From Myxococcota bacterium (GTDB lineage: Bacteria > Myxococcota_A > UBA9160 > UBA4427), in the NCBI GenBank assembly GCA_028823175.1, contig JAPKBZ010000021.1:1-61319 (forward strand): a stretch of DNA of 61,319 nucleotides, written 5' to 3'. The translations under genes and the position numbers were made by a program. Shown piece by piece: positions 9,246 to 18,342 of the stretch. Position 1 is the stretch's first letter. The number at the start of each line of letters is the position of its first letter. Below the pieces are notes generated by a model. It made no database searches. It was given only the letters and a program-made list of their open reading frames with translations, and had not been told where the DNA came from.

Positions 9246-9395
9246 CAACCCGGGGAGAACTCGGCCATGGCCGAGGCCCTCGTTCGCCCTCTCCCGGACA
9301 GAGCCATGTGCGAGGCTTTTCGCCAGTCCGTTCTGCAACGTGTTAGCGATTTCTCTTGGGATGCCGTCAGCCGGCGCTATCTCGAATGGGCTTGA
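9246..9395 (+). pseudogene. C-terminal remnant of a family-4 glycosyltransferase
   Basis: The frame reads QPGENSAMAEALVRPLPDRA and ends CEAFRQSVLQRVSDFSWDAV-SRRYLEWA-stop. This matches the tail of GT4 enzymes (PGD..ALAEAL, then a helix with FSWD.VA.RYLE). There is no start, no nucleotide-sugar domain and no ribosome site, so only the last ~49 codons survive. It lies just downstream of repeat copy 3, in a 400-base stretch that otherwise holds nothing I can support. Confidence 0.5.
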
Positions 9396-9461
9396 GTCGA
9401 CCCCAGAGACCGAGGCCCCGCTCTCCTGGTTTGCCCTGAAGCGCCGCTGCTTCGCCCTGCC

Positions 9462-9863
9462 CTACTCGCCGATGAGCACCTTCCGGGCGTGCTCCGTATC
9501 CATGTATTCCTTCCACTGAACGATCTTTCCGCCGCGTACCCGCATCAGGAAATGGTATTCCTGCTGGTAGAGATCGCCGCGAAATGTCTTTCCCCTTCCG
9601 GTCGCTTCGATGGCCACGCGATCGCCTTCGGCGGTCATGGCCTTGATCTGGAATTCAATGCCCTCCGGGAAGAGTCCCAGGACCTCGGGCATCGATGCGA
9701 CCGCTCCCGCCTTGTCATTGCTTCCGCTGAAGGGGAGCGAGCCCGTGACCCAGAGCTCGAAATCCTCGGCGTAGTGCTCCTTGACGAAGTCGACATCCGC
9801 GCTGGAAAGCGCGGCGATCATACGCTTCGCGAGTTCCTTGTTCTCTTCTTCCTGCTGTCCCAC
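9462..9863 (-). CDS. SnoaL-like / NTF2-fold protein
   Basis: 133 residues from the GTG at 9863, chosen because GGAGAGGGG lies just upstream; an in-frame ATG at 9905 would add 14 residues. The body is a typical SnoaL-like alpha+beta barrel: an N-terminal helix (NKELAKRMIAALSSADVDFV), the AEDFELWVTG strand, then DRVAIEATGRGKTF and RGGKIVQWKEYMDTEHARKV. Members are small isomerases, hydrolases or binding proteins. The gene is divergent from the amino-acid permease, and its substrate cannot be told. Confidence 0.78.
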   Translation of the reverse strand: MGQQEEENKELAKRMIAALSSADVDFVKEHYAEDFELWVTGSLPFSGSNDKAGAVASMPEVLGLFPEGIEFQIKAMTAEGDRVAIEATGRGKTFRGDLYQQEYHFLMRVRGGKIVQWKEYMDTEHARKVLIGE

Positions 9864-9954
9864 CGCCCCATCCCCTCTCCTGATCGCCCATGCCCGATCG
9901 CCCATGAAGGAGGAACCCTACAGCACAAGAGTCCCAGATCCGAAATTCTGAAAA

Positions 9955-11331
9955 TTGCCCTCGCGCCTTCGCAAATGGCGTATCGTCGTGTCGAGCAAGA
10001 TCCGGCTTGGGCGGGAAGAGAGCATCTTGAAAGACGAAAAGATCGGCACATTTTCCGCGCTCTCTATCGGCGTGGGCGGGATGGTGGGGGGAGGCATCTT
10101 TGCCATCACCGGACTCGCCGTCGAACTGACCCGGGGCGCGGCACCCGTGGCTTTCTGCGTTGCGGGATTGGTCGCCCTCCTCACCGCCTATTCGTATTGG
10201 AAACTCACCCTCGCCTTTCCAAGCGAAGGCGGCACCGTCGATTTCCTGAACCGGGGCTATGGGGCGGGCACCCTCACCGGGGCGCTAAATATCCTGCTTT
10301 GCATGAACTACGTCATCCTGCTCGCCGTCTACGCGTACGCGTTCGGGGCCTACGGAGCCCGCATGCTCGGGGTCGCGGACTTCGATCTCTGGCGTCATAT
10401 CCTGCTCTCAGCCGTGATCCTGGCCCTGGTACTCGTCAACTTCCTCGGCCCGGGCCTGGTCATTCGCTCCGAAAACCTTCTCAATATCGGGAAACTGCTG
10501 CTTCTGGGTATCTTCATAATCGCCGGTCTGGCCTCCCCCATGGCCCACACCCACATCCTGGCGCCCGAGAATTACACGGTGAGTACCTTCGGGATTGTTT
10601 CGGGAGCGATGATCATTTTCCTGAACTACGAGGGCTTCGAGTTGATCGCGAATGCCGCTCGGGAAATCCGGGACCCGCGCAAGAGCCTCCCCGTGGCCTA
10701 CCTGGGCGGAGTCGTCCTGGTCATGCTGGTCTACGCGCTGATCGCCATCGTCACCGTCGGCCACCTCTCCATGGAGGAGATCTCCCGGTACAGCACCTAT
10801 TCACTTTCGGAGGCCGCCCGTCTCTTCATGGGCAAGCCGGGATTCCTGATGGTCGGGATTGCGGCATTACTCGCGACATCCTCCGCCATCAACGCCACTT
10901 TCTACAGTTCGGGACGACTTACATACATCATCGCGAAATCCGGCGAACTCCCTTCGGAACTGGAGCGCAATATCAAGGGCCGACCCAACGAAGGCATGTT
11001 CATATTCGCCATCCTTACCCTGCTGGTCGCCAATTTCGTCCCTCTCAACGCCATCGCGACCATGGGCTCCACGGGCTTCCTGCTGATTTTCATGGCCGTC
11101 AATATCGTCAGTTTCCGCCGTGCCCAGGAAATAGACGCCTCGCCCTTGATCTCCCTCGCCGGAGCGATTGCGTGCTTTGGCGCAGTCGCGGCCCTCTGCT
11201 GGCAGACGGTGGCGAATCCGGATACCCGGATGCAGATCTGGATCCTGGTGGGAATGATCGGCCTGGCCCTCGGCATCGAGATCGTCTACCGCAGATACAG
11301 TGGCCGCAGGATTCACATGGGGCGAGACTAG
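9955..11331 (+). CDS. APC-family amino acid permease
   Basis: About 458 residues with 12 membrane segments. The unwound-helix motif VGGMVGGGIFAITG is near 39-52, and EGFELIANAAREIRDPRKS near 224 is the conserved APC loop. The start is uncertain: TTG at 9955, or a TTG at 10027 (LKDEKIGTFSALSIG) that follows GGGAAGAGAG and fits the family better. It probably takes up amino acids or polyamines by proton symport. A dispersed repeat follows 17 bases after the stop. Confidence 0.88.
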   Translation: MPSRLRKWRIVVSSKIRLGREESILKDEKIGTFSALSIGVGGMVGGGIFAITGLAVELTRGAAPVAFCVAGLVALLTAYSYWKLTLAFPSEGGTVDFLNRGYGAGTLTGALNILLCMNYVILLAVYAYAFGAYGARMLGVADFDLWRHILLSAVILALVLVNFLGPGLVIRSENLLNIGKLLLLGIFIIAGLASPMAHTHILAPENYTVSTFGIVSGAMIIFLNYEGFELIANAAREIRDPRKSLPVAYLGGVVLVMLVYALIAIVTVGHLSMEEISRYSTYSLSEAARLFMGKPGFLMVGIAALLATSSAINATFYSSGRLTYIIAKSGELPSELERNIKGRPNEGMFIFAILTLLVANFVPLNAIATMGSTGFLLIFMAVNIVSFRRAQEIDASPLISLAGAIACFGAVAALCWQTVANPDTRMQIWILVGMIGLALGIEIVYRRYSGRRIHMGRD

Positions 11332-11347
11332 AAGCCGCTCATCGACC

Positions 11348-11433
11348 CGCCCGTCACGGGATCCCCGTAGGGATTTAACATAACGCCCACACTCGGACGT
11401 TATGCCGGAAGATAGCTTGACTGTCCTATCCCC
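11348..11433 (+). repeat. Dispersed structured repeat, copy 4
   Basis: Hairpins CCCG-TCA-CGGG and ATCCCC-GTA-GGGAT, then the long pair ATAACGCCC / CGGACGTTAT and the end box ACTGTCCTATCCCC. It sits right after the permease stop, where it could also serve as a transcript end. No other terminator is visible there. Confidence 0.85.
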
Positions 11434-11456
11434 TCCGTGCACAGGAATGTGACGGG

Positions 11457-11630
11457 CTAGGGGAGAACTCCGATGGCAACAGCGAAGGTCAAAGTGCCCC
11501 GACTGGCCGCCTCGAGTTCGCCGAGCTTGATGAAGCGCAGGATGCCGAGGGTGCCCCAAAAGGTGCCCGCAAGGACGAGGAAAACCCGCTCCAGTCGTGC
11601 GTGGAGTGGAGAGGCTTCGATCGGATGCAC
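11457..11630 (-). CDS. Possible small membrane protein
   Basis: 57 residues from a GTG at 11630. Two hydrophobic stretches (VFLVLAGTFWGTLGILRFI and GTLTFAVAIGVLP) are split by a short polar loop. A weak GGTGAGC precedes the start. It lies 100 bases downstream of the PLP enzyme on the same strand. It may be real or the remnant of a longer membrane protein. No family is recognised. Confidence 0.3.
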   Translation of the reverse strand: MHPIEASPLHARLERVFLVLAGTFWGTLGILRFIKLGELEAASRGTLTFAVAIGVLP

Positions 11631-11731
11631 GCTCACCAGCGATTTATTGCTCTTTTGGACTCCGATCAGAAGGCAGCGGAGCCCCTGAATTTTCAGACAA
11701 TGTGCAAAGCTAAGGCTCGGGTGAGGTGTCC

Positions 11732-12934
11732 CTAGCCCCGATTTCGACTCTGGGCCAACGAATGCATGGCGGCATCCATCCGATCGAGGGCTTCGACGAG
11801 AATCTCTCGACTGGTGGCGAAGCAAAGTCGGATATGACCCGCCCCCCCCGGTCCAAAAAAACGGTCATTGCCGGGGATTACGGCGACCCGGGCGGCGGTG
11901 CCCAGATAGTCGGTGATTGCGTCGGACCCGAGGCCAGTCGCGCGGATGTCCGGGAAGAGCAGGTAGGTGGCCTCGGGTGACTCACAGGAGACCCCGGGCA
12001 TCGCATTCAGTCGCTCGATGGCGAGGTCCCTCAGCCCTTGGAGGTGGCCGACAAAGTCGTCGACCCAATAGCGACAATGCTCAAGGGCTGCCGTGGCAGC
12101 CACCTGGGAGAGGGTCGAAGCGCCCCCGGCAGTGGACATGACTTGGGAAGCATTGAGGAGTTCTGTAAACGATGCCGCGCAGGGCGCCAGAATCGTGCCG
12201 ATCCGGAGTCCCGCGAGGCCAAATGATTTGGAGAAGCCGTGCACCGTAATGACCCTATCTCGCAGTGGACTCGCGAGGTGATGAAAACTCGAAAACTTTT
12301 GGGGCTGGAAGACGATGTCCGACCAGACTTCGTCGTTGAGAATCCACAAATCGTGTTTCTGGGCGAACCGTGCAATGGCCTCGAGTTCGTCTTGCTTGAT
12401 TAGGCGCCCCAATGGGTTGTGGGGGTTGCAGACGCCGATCATTCGGGTTCGATCCGTCACTAGGCGTTCCAGTTCATCCAAACGGAAATTGCCAGTTTCG
12501 TGGTCGTAGGGGCAGCGCTTGATTCCGCCTCCAGCGGCGGTTGCTGCCTGCTCGAAGAGGTAGTCCACCGGGTCAAAAATGATCATTTCGTCGCCTTGTT
12601 TCATGAATGCCCGGGCGACCGTAAACATGCAACTAGCGGCGCTATCGAGAGGCAATATTCGTTCAGCATCAATGCCGCCGTAATTTCGCGATGAAAGTTC
12701 TCGAGCCATGGCGTTTCGAAGCGATGGCAGACCCCGATTAGGCCCGTAGGAGAAGACGCCCTCCTGGGCATAGCGAGTGATCGCATCTCGGATTTCACGG
12801 GCGACCGCAAAATCCGGATCGGCCGCTGTGAGAGGAATTACCCCTTCATCTGTTTCCGCCCATCGATAGTTGTAGGCGCGCTCGGATAGAAGTTTGAGGG
12901 GAACTGATTCGTCGTCAAAGAGTGCGTTTGCCAT
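11732..12934 (-). CDS. PLP-dependent aminotransferase, class I/II (MalY/PatB-like)
   Basis: 400 residues. Fold-type I signatures: CNPHNPLGR near 168, LNDEVWSDIV near 198-207, and the Schiff-base lysine in HGFSKSFGLAGLRIG near 234. The GFSKSFG-LAGLR form occurs in aminotransferases and in C-S beta-lyases of the MalY/PatB group, so the reaction cannot be fixed from sequence. It starts 5 bases after the stop of an FAD monooxygenase on the same strand, so the two form an operon. The pair may act on one aromatic or amino-acid-derived compound. Confidence 0.88.
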   Translation of the reverse strand: MANALFDDESVPLKLLSERAYNYRWAETDEGVIPLTAADPDFAVAREIRDAITRYAQEGVFSYGPNRGLPSLRNAMARELSSRNYGGIDAERILPLDSAASCMFTVARAFMKQGDEMIIFDPVDYLFEQAATAAGGGIKRCPYDHETGNFRLDELERLVTDRTRMIGVCNPHNPLGRLIKQDELEAIARFAQKHDLWILNDEVWSDIVFQPQKFSSFHHLASPLRDRVITVHGFSKSFGLAGLRIGTILAPCAASFTELLNASQVMSTAGGASTLSQVAATAALEHCRYWVDDFVGHLQGLRDLAIERLNAMPGVSCESPEATYLLFPDIRATGLGSDAITDYLGTAARVAVIPGNDRFFGPGGAGHIRLCFATSREILVEALDRMDAAMHSLAQSRNRG

Positions 12935-12939
12935 GAGGA

Positions 12940-14037
12940 CTACGCCGTCGTTGCCAGGGGGATTTTTTGATCCACCGTGGGTGGCGCCAGAAATTCATTT
13001 TGCAGTGTATTTCCGATTTCTAGAAGCGGCTTGATCGCGGCTTTTCGGGCCTCGGAATAACTCGTCAGGGCATCTCGCAATGCGGACGAATGGCTATTGG
13101 CCAGTGTTTCGGCCAAGAGAACCGCATCTTCGATGGCCGTGTTGACTCCCTGGCTCGTGAAGGAGTGCATGGCGTGGGCCGCATCGCCCAGGAGAGCGAC
13201 GTTCTCTCGGAAATATGCATTCAGCGGTTCGAGGGCGCCCGTATGGCATATTCGGGTTCGCCGAAAATCCGTGGCCTGAATCAATTGCAGGACGAGACCC
13301 GACCAGCCTTGGGTGAGCAATCGCGTGAAACTTTCCAGGCGGGCGGGGTCTGCCTCGGGGGTGGAGTATTTCTCGGCGTCGAATTGGAGATACCAGATGA
13401 GTTTTCGGCGGCTCGCGGGCACAAGCCCCAATGCGAGTCCACCCTCTTCATGTCGAAATTTCATGAAACGCTTGCGCGTGCGGGCGACAAGCAGGTCACT
13501 CTCGATCTCCGAGACGAGTTCGATCACTCGAGATCCCGAGATCTTGGCAGTAGGAAAAATCTCGCCCCGAACGCTCGAGTTGGCCCCATCGCAGCCAAGA
13601 AAAAGGTCTGCCTCGACTTGCTCGCCGTTCTCAAATATTGCCCGGCGTACCCCGCCGTTGGGGTTGGATTCAAAGTGCGAGAAGGCCTGGCCGTGTCGGA
13701 TCCAACTTTCGGGCAACCCCCGGGACAGAGCCTCAAGAAAAGCACTCCGGGTGACCCCGTGGGCCCACTCCAACTTCTCGTCAAGCAGGGCGTTGCCTCG
13801 CTGGTCCCGGATGGTGCAGTCCGTCAATGGATAGGAGAGCTTTTCAACCGCGGAGCGTCGTCCCACGCTGGACAGAGCTTCAAATCCGTTGGCGAGCAGA
13901 ATAAACCCCATACCCGGATGCTGTTGGGGGGCCCCCCGCTCGTGGATGGAGACTTGGCCGCCGAGTTGGCGGTACCGTTGGGCGAATGCAGTACCTGCGA
14001 TTCCGCCTCCGATGATCGCGACTTTCCTGGGGTGCAC
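12940..14037 (-). CDS. FAD-dependent monooxygenase (PHBH fold)
   Basis: 365 residues from a GTG at 14037, chosen because AAGGAAGG lies 8 bases upstream and VHPRKVAIIGGGIAG starts the FAD fold directly; a longer frame to 14445 lacks family similarity. Motifs: GGGIAG near 9-14, the second FAD motif GCDGANSSVRGEI near 145, and GDAAHAMHSFTSQGVNTAIED near 280. These are the UbiH/salicylate-hydroxylase type enzymes that hydroxylate aromatic or isoprenoid rings. It is the first gene of an operon with the PLP enzyme. The substrate is unknown. Confidence 0.88.
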   Translation of the reverse strand: MHPRKVAIIGGGIAGTAFAQRYRQLGGQVSIHERGAPQQHPGMGFILLANGFEALSSVGRRSAVEKLSYPLTDCTIRDQRGNALLDEKLEWAHGVTRSAFLEALSRGLPESWIRHGQAFSHFESNPNGGVRRAIFENGEQVEADLFLGCDGANSSVRGEIFPTAKISGSRVIELVSEIESDLLVARTRKRFMKFRHEEGGLALGLVPASRRKLIWYLQFDAEKYSTPEADPARLESFTRLLTQGWSGLVLQLIQATDFRRTRICHTGALEPLNAYFRENVALLGDAAHAMHSFTSQGVNTAIEDAVLLAETLANSHSSALRDALTSYSEARKAAIKPLLEIGNTLQNEFLAPPTVDQKIPLATTA

Positions 14038-14709
14038 TGGACTGCCTTCCTTTCTGGTTCGTTCGCCGGGTAGGAGGGGAACTGCTCGCGGCTGCGAAGA
14101 TCCCCAAGCTCCGGGTGGGTAATTCGCGCGGCTAGTGGCGTTTCCAAAAGCGGCTATAGAGTTCTCGGTGGCAAATAGACCCACCCTTCCCCCGGTCCGT
14201 GACGGCTCCGGCTGTCGACAGGGAATGAATGCCCAAGCCGCGGAACCCGTGACCCGTGCGCGAGAGGTTGTCTCGACCCAAGCGGCGCGAAGCTTCGGGG
14301 AGTCCGGGCAGGGCCCTGGCCTCCGCATGCCAGTCACCGGTGCGGGGGGCGAATGTGGGCTCGGTGTGCCCCGTAAGCGGCGTCTGCCCCAGCGGTTTTC
14401 GGATACGGATTCCCATGGCGTGGTCTCCTCAGAGGACCTGCGCATCGGGAAGAGAAACGCGCTTGCTGTCCTATGAGAGAGCAGTCGCTGACGCCGAGGG
14501 AATCGGATCAGAATCTAGGAAGTTTTGTGGAACGAAGGGCGCTTGAATGTCCTATCCCCAGGGGTCTAAACCGCCAGGGGGCACAACGTGCGCGGCGTGT
14601 GACTAGCTGGCTTAGTATCAGCTAGACAGCGAGTGTTTAATCTTCGAGGCGAGGACTCTGACCCTATGAATTTCCTGCCCCTTGGGAAAAAACTATCCGG
14701 TGCAACGGC
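14038..14709. other. Gap with two decayed half-copies of the dispersed repeat
   Basis: No supported gene. A minus-strand frame at 14132-14416 has GAGGAG before its ATG but no recognisable protein. Two decayed right-hand halves of the dispersed repeat lie on the plus strand. One ends at 14475 (GCTTGCTGTCCTAT) and one, better kept, runs from about 14522 to 14561 (TTTTGTGGAACGAAG, then GCTTGAATGTCCTATCCCC). They are 86 bases apart, about one repeat length. Confidence 0.6.
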
Positions 14710-16590
14710 GTGGTAAAGAAAATTTTCCGTTTCGCGGCCGCGGCAACCCTTCTGCTTCTCCTCCTTGTGGTGGTCTTTTTGGTCATTCCGGGTCTGGGGC
14801 GAGTCGATGATCCCGGCCTCGAGCCCGCATTCGATCAGGACGACGCCTTGCCGCCGCCGCGCCGCACGGCTTCCTTGCCCAATCCCCAGCGCACTGCCTT
14901 CTTTGGGGATCTCCACGTTCACACGAGCTTCTCGACAGACGCCTATATCTTCGGCGTGAGGACATTACCGGAGGACGCCTATATTTTTGCCAAAGGCGGC
15001 ACCATCGAGCACGGCGCCGGCTATCCCATTCGCTTGTCTCAGCCCCTCGATTTTCTCGCCGTCACTGATCACGCTGAATACCTGGGAACCGCTCGCGCTG
15101 CATCACCCGATATACCGACTTCGCGCAAGCAGTTGCGTGTGCTTTTAAAGACGGGCAATCGCTTCGAGTTCACGAATTATTGGATGCAAAGCGTGATCGC
15201 CCTGGGGGGCAAGGGGTTTGGTTTTGTCGGCGCCAACCCCGAGGTCGAAGCGAGCGCATGGAGCGAGACCATTGCCGCCGCCGAGCGACACAATGACCCC
15301 GGTTTTTTCACTGCCTTCATTGGCTACGAGTGGAGCAGCTTGGGGATCCATCGCAACGTGGTCTATGGCAGTGGCGAGGTCGCTGTCCGTCCTTTCAGCT
15401 CCATCGATTCAAACCAGCCTCAGGACCTGTGGCGCGAGTTGGAAAGCCAGAACGAGGCCGGCCAATCGGTCATCGCGATCCCGCACAACATGAACGAGAG
15501 CGGCGGCCGTATGTATCCGGCCGACGCGATCGAGGAACTCGTTTGGACCAGCGAAGAGGCCATGCTGCGTAGGCGGATCGAACCAGTGAGCGAGATCTAT
15601 CAGATCAAGGGCACATCCGAGACCCATCCAAAGCTCTCTCCGCGGGATCCCTTCGCGGACTTCGAGATCGTCGATCTCCCCGGTTATCGCGGTGTAAAGC
15701 CTGCCGCTCGCGGCGCCTACGCTCGGGACGCCCTACGCACGGGGCTCGAGATCTTCGCCGCGAAGGGTTGGAATCCATATGTCATTGGCTTCGTGGGAAG
15801 CACTGACAGCCACAATGCGAGTTCGCCGGTAGAGGAAAACAAGCATCACGGGAAGCTGCCCTTATTGGACGGCAGCGCGGCGATCCGCTCGGGCGAAGCG
15901 ATCTTGCTTCCCAGATCACAAACGCCAGGCGGTACGTGGGGCGGCGGCGGATTGGCTGGTATCTGGGCGGAAGAAAACACCCGCTCCTCACTCTTCTCGG
16001 CGCTCCGACGCCGGGAGACCTTCGCGACCTCAGGCCCTCGTATCGCGGTGCGACTCTTTGGCGGTTGGGGGCTCGAAGCGCGCTGGCTGGAGGAGAACAA
16101 TCCGGCAGCGCGAGCCTACGCAGCGGGCGTTCCAATGGGCGGAGACTTACCGCCGCGGGAAAGCGACACAGCGCCCCGCTTCCTCCTATGGGCACTCAAG
16201 GACCCGGCCGCGGGGAATCTTGATCGCCTGCAGATCATTAAGGGCTGGGTCGATGCGAGCGGGCAGAGTTTCGAACGGGTCTATGATCTCGCCGCTTCGG
16301 GTGGCCGCGAGATCGATCCTGCCTCGGGCTTCTACCCCCCGGTCGGCAGTACCGTCGACATCGCGGACGCGAGCTATACGAACACAATCGGCTCAACGAC
16401 CCTGAAGGCATATTGGACCGACCCCGATTTCGACCCGACGCAATCGGCCTTCTATTATGCGCGCGTGCTCGAGATTCCCACGCCGCGGATGTCGACCTAC
16501 GACGCGAAGACCCTGGGCATTGACGCTCCAGAACCCGCCACGATCCAAGAACGTGCGGCGACTTCGGCGATTTTTTATTGGGGAAAGTAG
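14710..16590 (+). CDS. DUF3604 family exported protein (PHP-like fold)
   Basis: 626 residues from a GTG. An N-terminal membrane or signal segment (about 5-27) is followed by a metal-site pattern: FFGDLHVHTSFSTDA near 64-78, FLAVTDHAEYLG near 115, YEWSSLGIHRNVVYG near 204, IAIPHNMNESGG near 258, and GFVGSTDSHNAS near 360. These histidines and aspartates resemble the PHP-type phosphoesterase site and define DUF3604. The family is common in marine and myxobacterial genomes near sulfatases and oxygenases. Its reaction is not established. The ribosome site is weak. Confidence 0.87.
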   Translation: MVKKIFRFAAAATLLLLLLVVVFLVIPGLGRVDDPGLEPAFDQDDALPPPRRTASLPNPQRTAFFGDLHVHTSFSTDAYIFGVRTLPEDAYIFAKGGTIEHGAGYPIRLSQPLDFLAVTDHAEYLGTARAASPDIPTSRKQLRVLLKTGNRFEFTNYWMQSVIALGGKGFGFVGANPEVEASAWSETIAAAERHNDPGFFTAFIGYEWSSLGIHRNVVYGSGEVAVRPFSSIDSNQPQDLWRELESQNEAGQSVIAIPHNMNESGGRMYPADAIEELVWTSEEAMLRRRIEPVSEIYQIKGTSETHPKLSPRDPFADFEIVDLPGYRGVKPAARGAYARDALRTGLEIFAAKGWNPYVIGFVGSTDSHNASSPVEENKHHGKLPLLDGSAAIRSGEAILLPRSQTPGGTWGGGGLAGIWAEENTRSSLFSALRRRETFATSGPRIAVRLFGGWGLEARWLEENNPAARAYAAGVPMGGDLPPRESDTAPRFLLWALKDPAAGNLDRLQIIKGWVDASGQSFERVYDLAASGGREIDPASGFYPPVGSTVDIADASYTNTIGSTTLKAYWTDPDFDPTQSAFYYARVLEIPTPRMSTYDAKTLGIDAPEPATIQERAATSAIFYWGK

Positions 16591-16599
16591 AAGCGATCG

Positions 16600-16785
16600 A
16601 AAACGAACCTTCGAGCCGGTGAGATCGGTCTCGCGAGCACGCTCGAGCCTGGGGGCGCATCCCATAGAATCAGCCCCCCAGTCTGCGCCTGGGTTGTGCC
16701 CGTCACGGCCCCCTCAGCAGGCTCGAAGCGGTCCTCGCTGCCGTGGATGACAGCTAGGGGGCGGCTGATTCGGAACGACCGCCCC
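16600..16785 (-). pseudogene. Possible C-terminal remnant of an alpha/beta hydrolase
   Basis: On the minus strand a frame reads ISRPLAVIHGSEDRFEPAEG. This is the strand-turn before the catalytic acid loop in alpha/beta hydrolases (P..VIHG.ED). The following residues do not match the family and there is no start, so at most a fragment survives. The 312-base gap between the DUF3604 and PhyH genes contains nothing else I can support. Imperfect inverted pieces (AATCAGCCCCCCAG / CTAGGGGGCGGCTGATT) lie inside it. Confidence 0.35.
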
Positions 16786-16902
16786 GAGTCTGTTAAAATG
16801 TTCCCAGGACTTCTCGCGACTCTCTGCTACCAGGAAGAGCGCTGAGTCGCTTACTTACAGAATCACTTAGCTACATAACCGTTCAATAGATGGAGAGGCC
16901 AG

Positions 16903-17877
16903 ATGCCGAACCCCCTTCCGAAACCGGCTCCTCCCTCCAGGTTCTTTACGGAAGAAGAACTCCAGACATACCGCCGCGACGGTGTCGTGTGCGCTCGGGG
17001 CTTGCTCGACGCGGCAACCATCGATCACCTGCGTGAAGCCCTGGAAGACGCTCTCGAGAAACTGTCCGTTCTGGGAAAGGACGCACTCAATCGGGAATCG
17101 CAGGGCTTCCACGGTGACATCTTTGTCTGGAAGCTCCACGATGTCTTCCGAGACTTGGCTCTTTTCTCATCGCTTCCCACTCTTGCCCATCAGGTCCTCG
17201 GCACGGAAACCATCAACTTCTTCTACGAGCAGTTCTTCGTCAAGCGTGCCGGCTGCCCGGTGGACACCCCCTGGCACCAGGATATTCCTTTCTGGCCCGT
17301 CAGCGGTTCACAAATTGCGTCCTTCTGGATCACATTGGATTCTGTCACGCGCGAGTCGAGCGGGTTGGAGTTCGTACGTGGATCACACCAGTGGGATGAG
17401 CGCTATAAAGCCATTACGCCGGGTCACGATGCATATATGATGGACACGGATCTCCCCGCCTCCCCCAACTACGCGGACCGTCGAGACGAATACGACGTGG
17501 TGGGTTGGAACATGGAACCGGGCGACGTGATTCTGTTCGGTCCCGTCGTCTGTCACGGCTCGGCAGGGAACGCCTCGAATACTCATGACCGGCGAGCGCT
17601 CGCATTCCGATATTGCGGCCCCGACGTAAGCTTTGCGCCGCGCCATGCCACGATGCCCCTGCTCTGGGACCACGGCCTCGAACCCGGAGATCGTCTGCAG
17701 GGAAACCTTTTCCCTCAGGTGTGGCCCCAGGTGATTGAGGAAGAAGTCGCTCGGCGCATGGCCGGCCCCGAACCCCCCAGCGAAACACAAGTCGGAGCCT
17801 TCATGAAACATCTGGCGGACAGCGGATTCGGACCCAACCGTGAGAAGCCAAGTCTCTTTGCCCATGACGAAGATTGA
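16903..17877 (+). CDS. Phytanoyl-CoA dioxygenase (PhyH) family protein
   Basis: 324 residues. Iron(II)/2-oxoglutarate oxygenase of the PhyH type: the HxD pair is in DTPWHQDIPFWPV near 123-135, the distal histidine in ILFGPVVCHGSAGN near 222, and an arginine (DRRALAFRYCG near 236) for 2-oxoglutarate. It probably hydroxylates a lipophilic carboxylate or natural product; this large family seldom allows a substrate call. It stands alone, with a dispersed repeat beginning 70 bases after the stop. Confidence 0.9.
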   Translation: MPNPLPKPAPPSRFFTEEELQTYRRDGVVCARGLLDAATIDHLREALEDALEKLSVLGKDALNRESQGFHGDIFVWKLHDVFRDLALFSSLPTLAHQVLGTETINFFYEQFFVKRAGCPVDTPWHQDIPFWPVSGSQIASFWITLDSVTRESSGLEFVRGSHQWDERYKAITPGHDAYMMDTDLPASPNYADRRDEYDVVGWNMEPGDVILFGPVVCHGSAGNASNTHDRRALAFRYCGPDVSFAPRHATMPLLWDHGLEPGDRLQGNLFPQVWPQVIEEEVARRMAGPEPPSETQVGAFMKHLADSGFGPNREKPSLFAHDED

Positions 17878-17946
17878 GAGCCGTATGGGGGATTCGGAAA
17901 GACACGTGCCCGATTCTTTCTCGGCGTCGTCGGCGGGATCTCGATC

Positions 17947-18032
17947 GCCCGCCACGGGATCCCCTAGGGAGTTAACATAACGCCCATACTCGGACGTTGT
18001 GCCAAAAGCCAGCTTGGATGTCCTATCCCCGA
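17947..18032 (+). repeat. Dispersed structured repeat, copy 5
   Basis: CCCG-CCA-CGGG hairpin, ATCCCCTAGGGA palindrome, ACATAACGCCCATACT paired with CGGACGTTGT, and end box TTGGATGTCCTATCCCC. This is one of the best-kept copies and is close to the family consensus. Confidence 0.88.
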
Positions 18033-18342
18033 GAACGCGTCCTGACTCGCATCGAAATCATCATCCTGCCAGGCTACCGCCAGCTACCTAGCCAGGTACC
18101 TACCGGCCAGTTCCTACTCACCATTGTCTGCGAACCACACGAGCACTTCTTCCGCTTCGCGACTTCGACTTGGTGCAGCCTGTCGGATCGGGCCGGCCTC
18201 GAGTTCTACGGATACATACCGGCGCTCGATCACCAGCGGATCCGCCCATGGGCTAGGGCCCACTACCGGTTCTCGAAGACCGGGGGGCGCCGAATCGCCC
18301 GCTTGGTGAAGGCCTCATCGACTCCGGCATCGCCACCCGCGG
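18033..18342. other. 310-base gap, possible unidentified remnant
   Basis: The plus strand is open through this gap and reads TIVCEPHEHFFRFATSTWCS, then LEFYGYIPALDHQRIRP. It looks protein-like but matches no family I know and has no ribosome site. A short tandem echo (CCAGCTACCGCCAGCTACCTA) lies near 18068. I treat the gap as an unidentified decayed gene or chance frame. Confidence 0.25.

Noticed and set aside
14038-14445. Longer start for the FAD monooxygenase
   Set aside because: The extra 136 residues have no family similarity, and the GTG at 14037 has a good ribosome site and begins the FAD fold.
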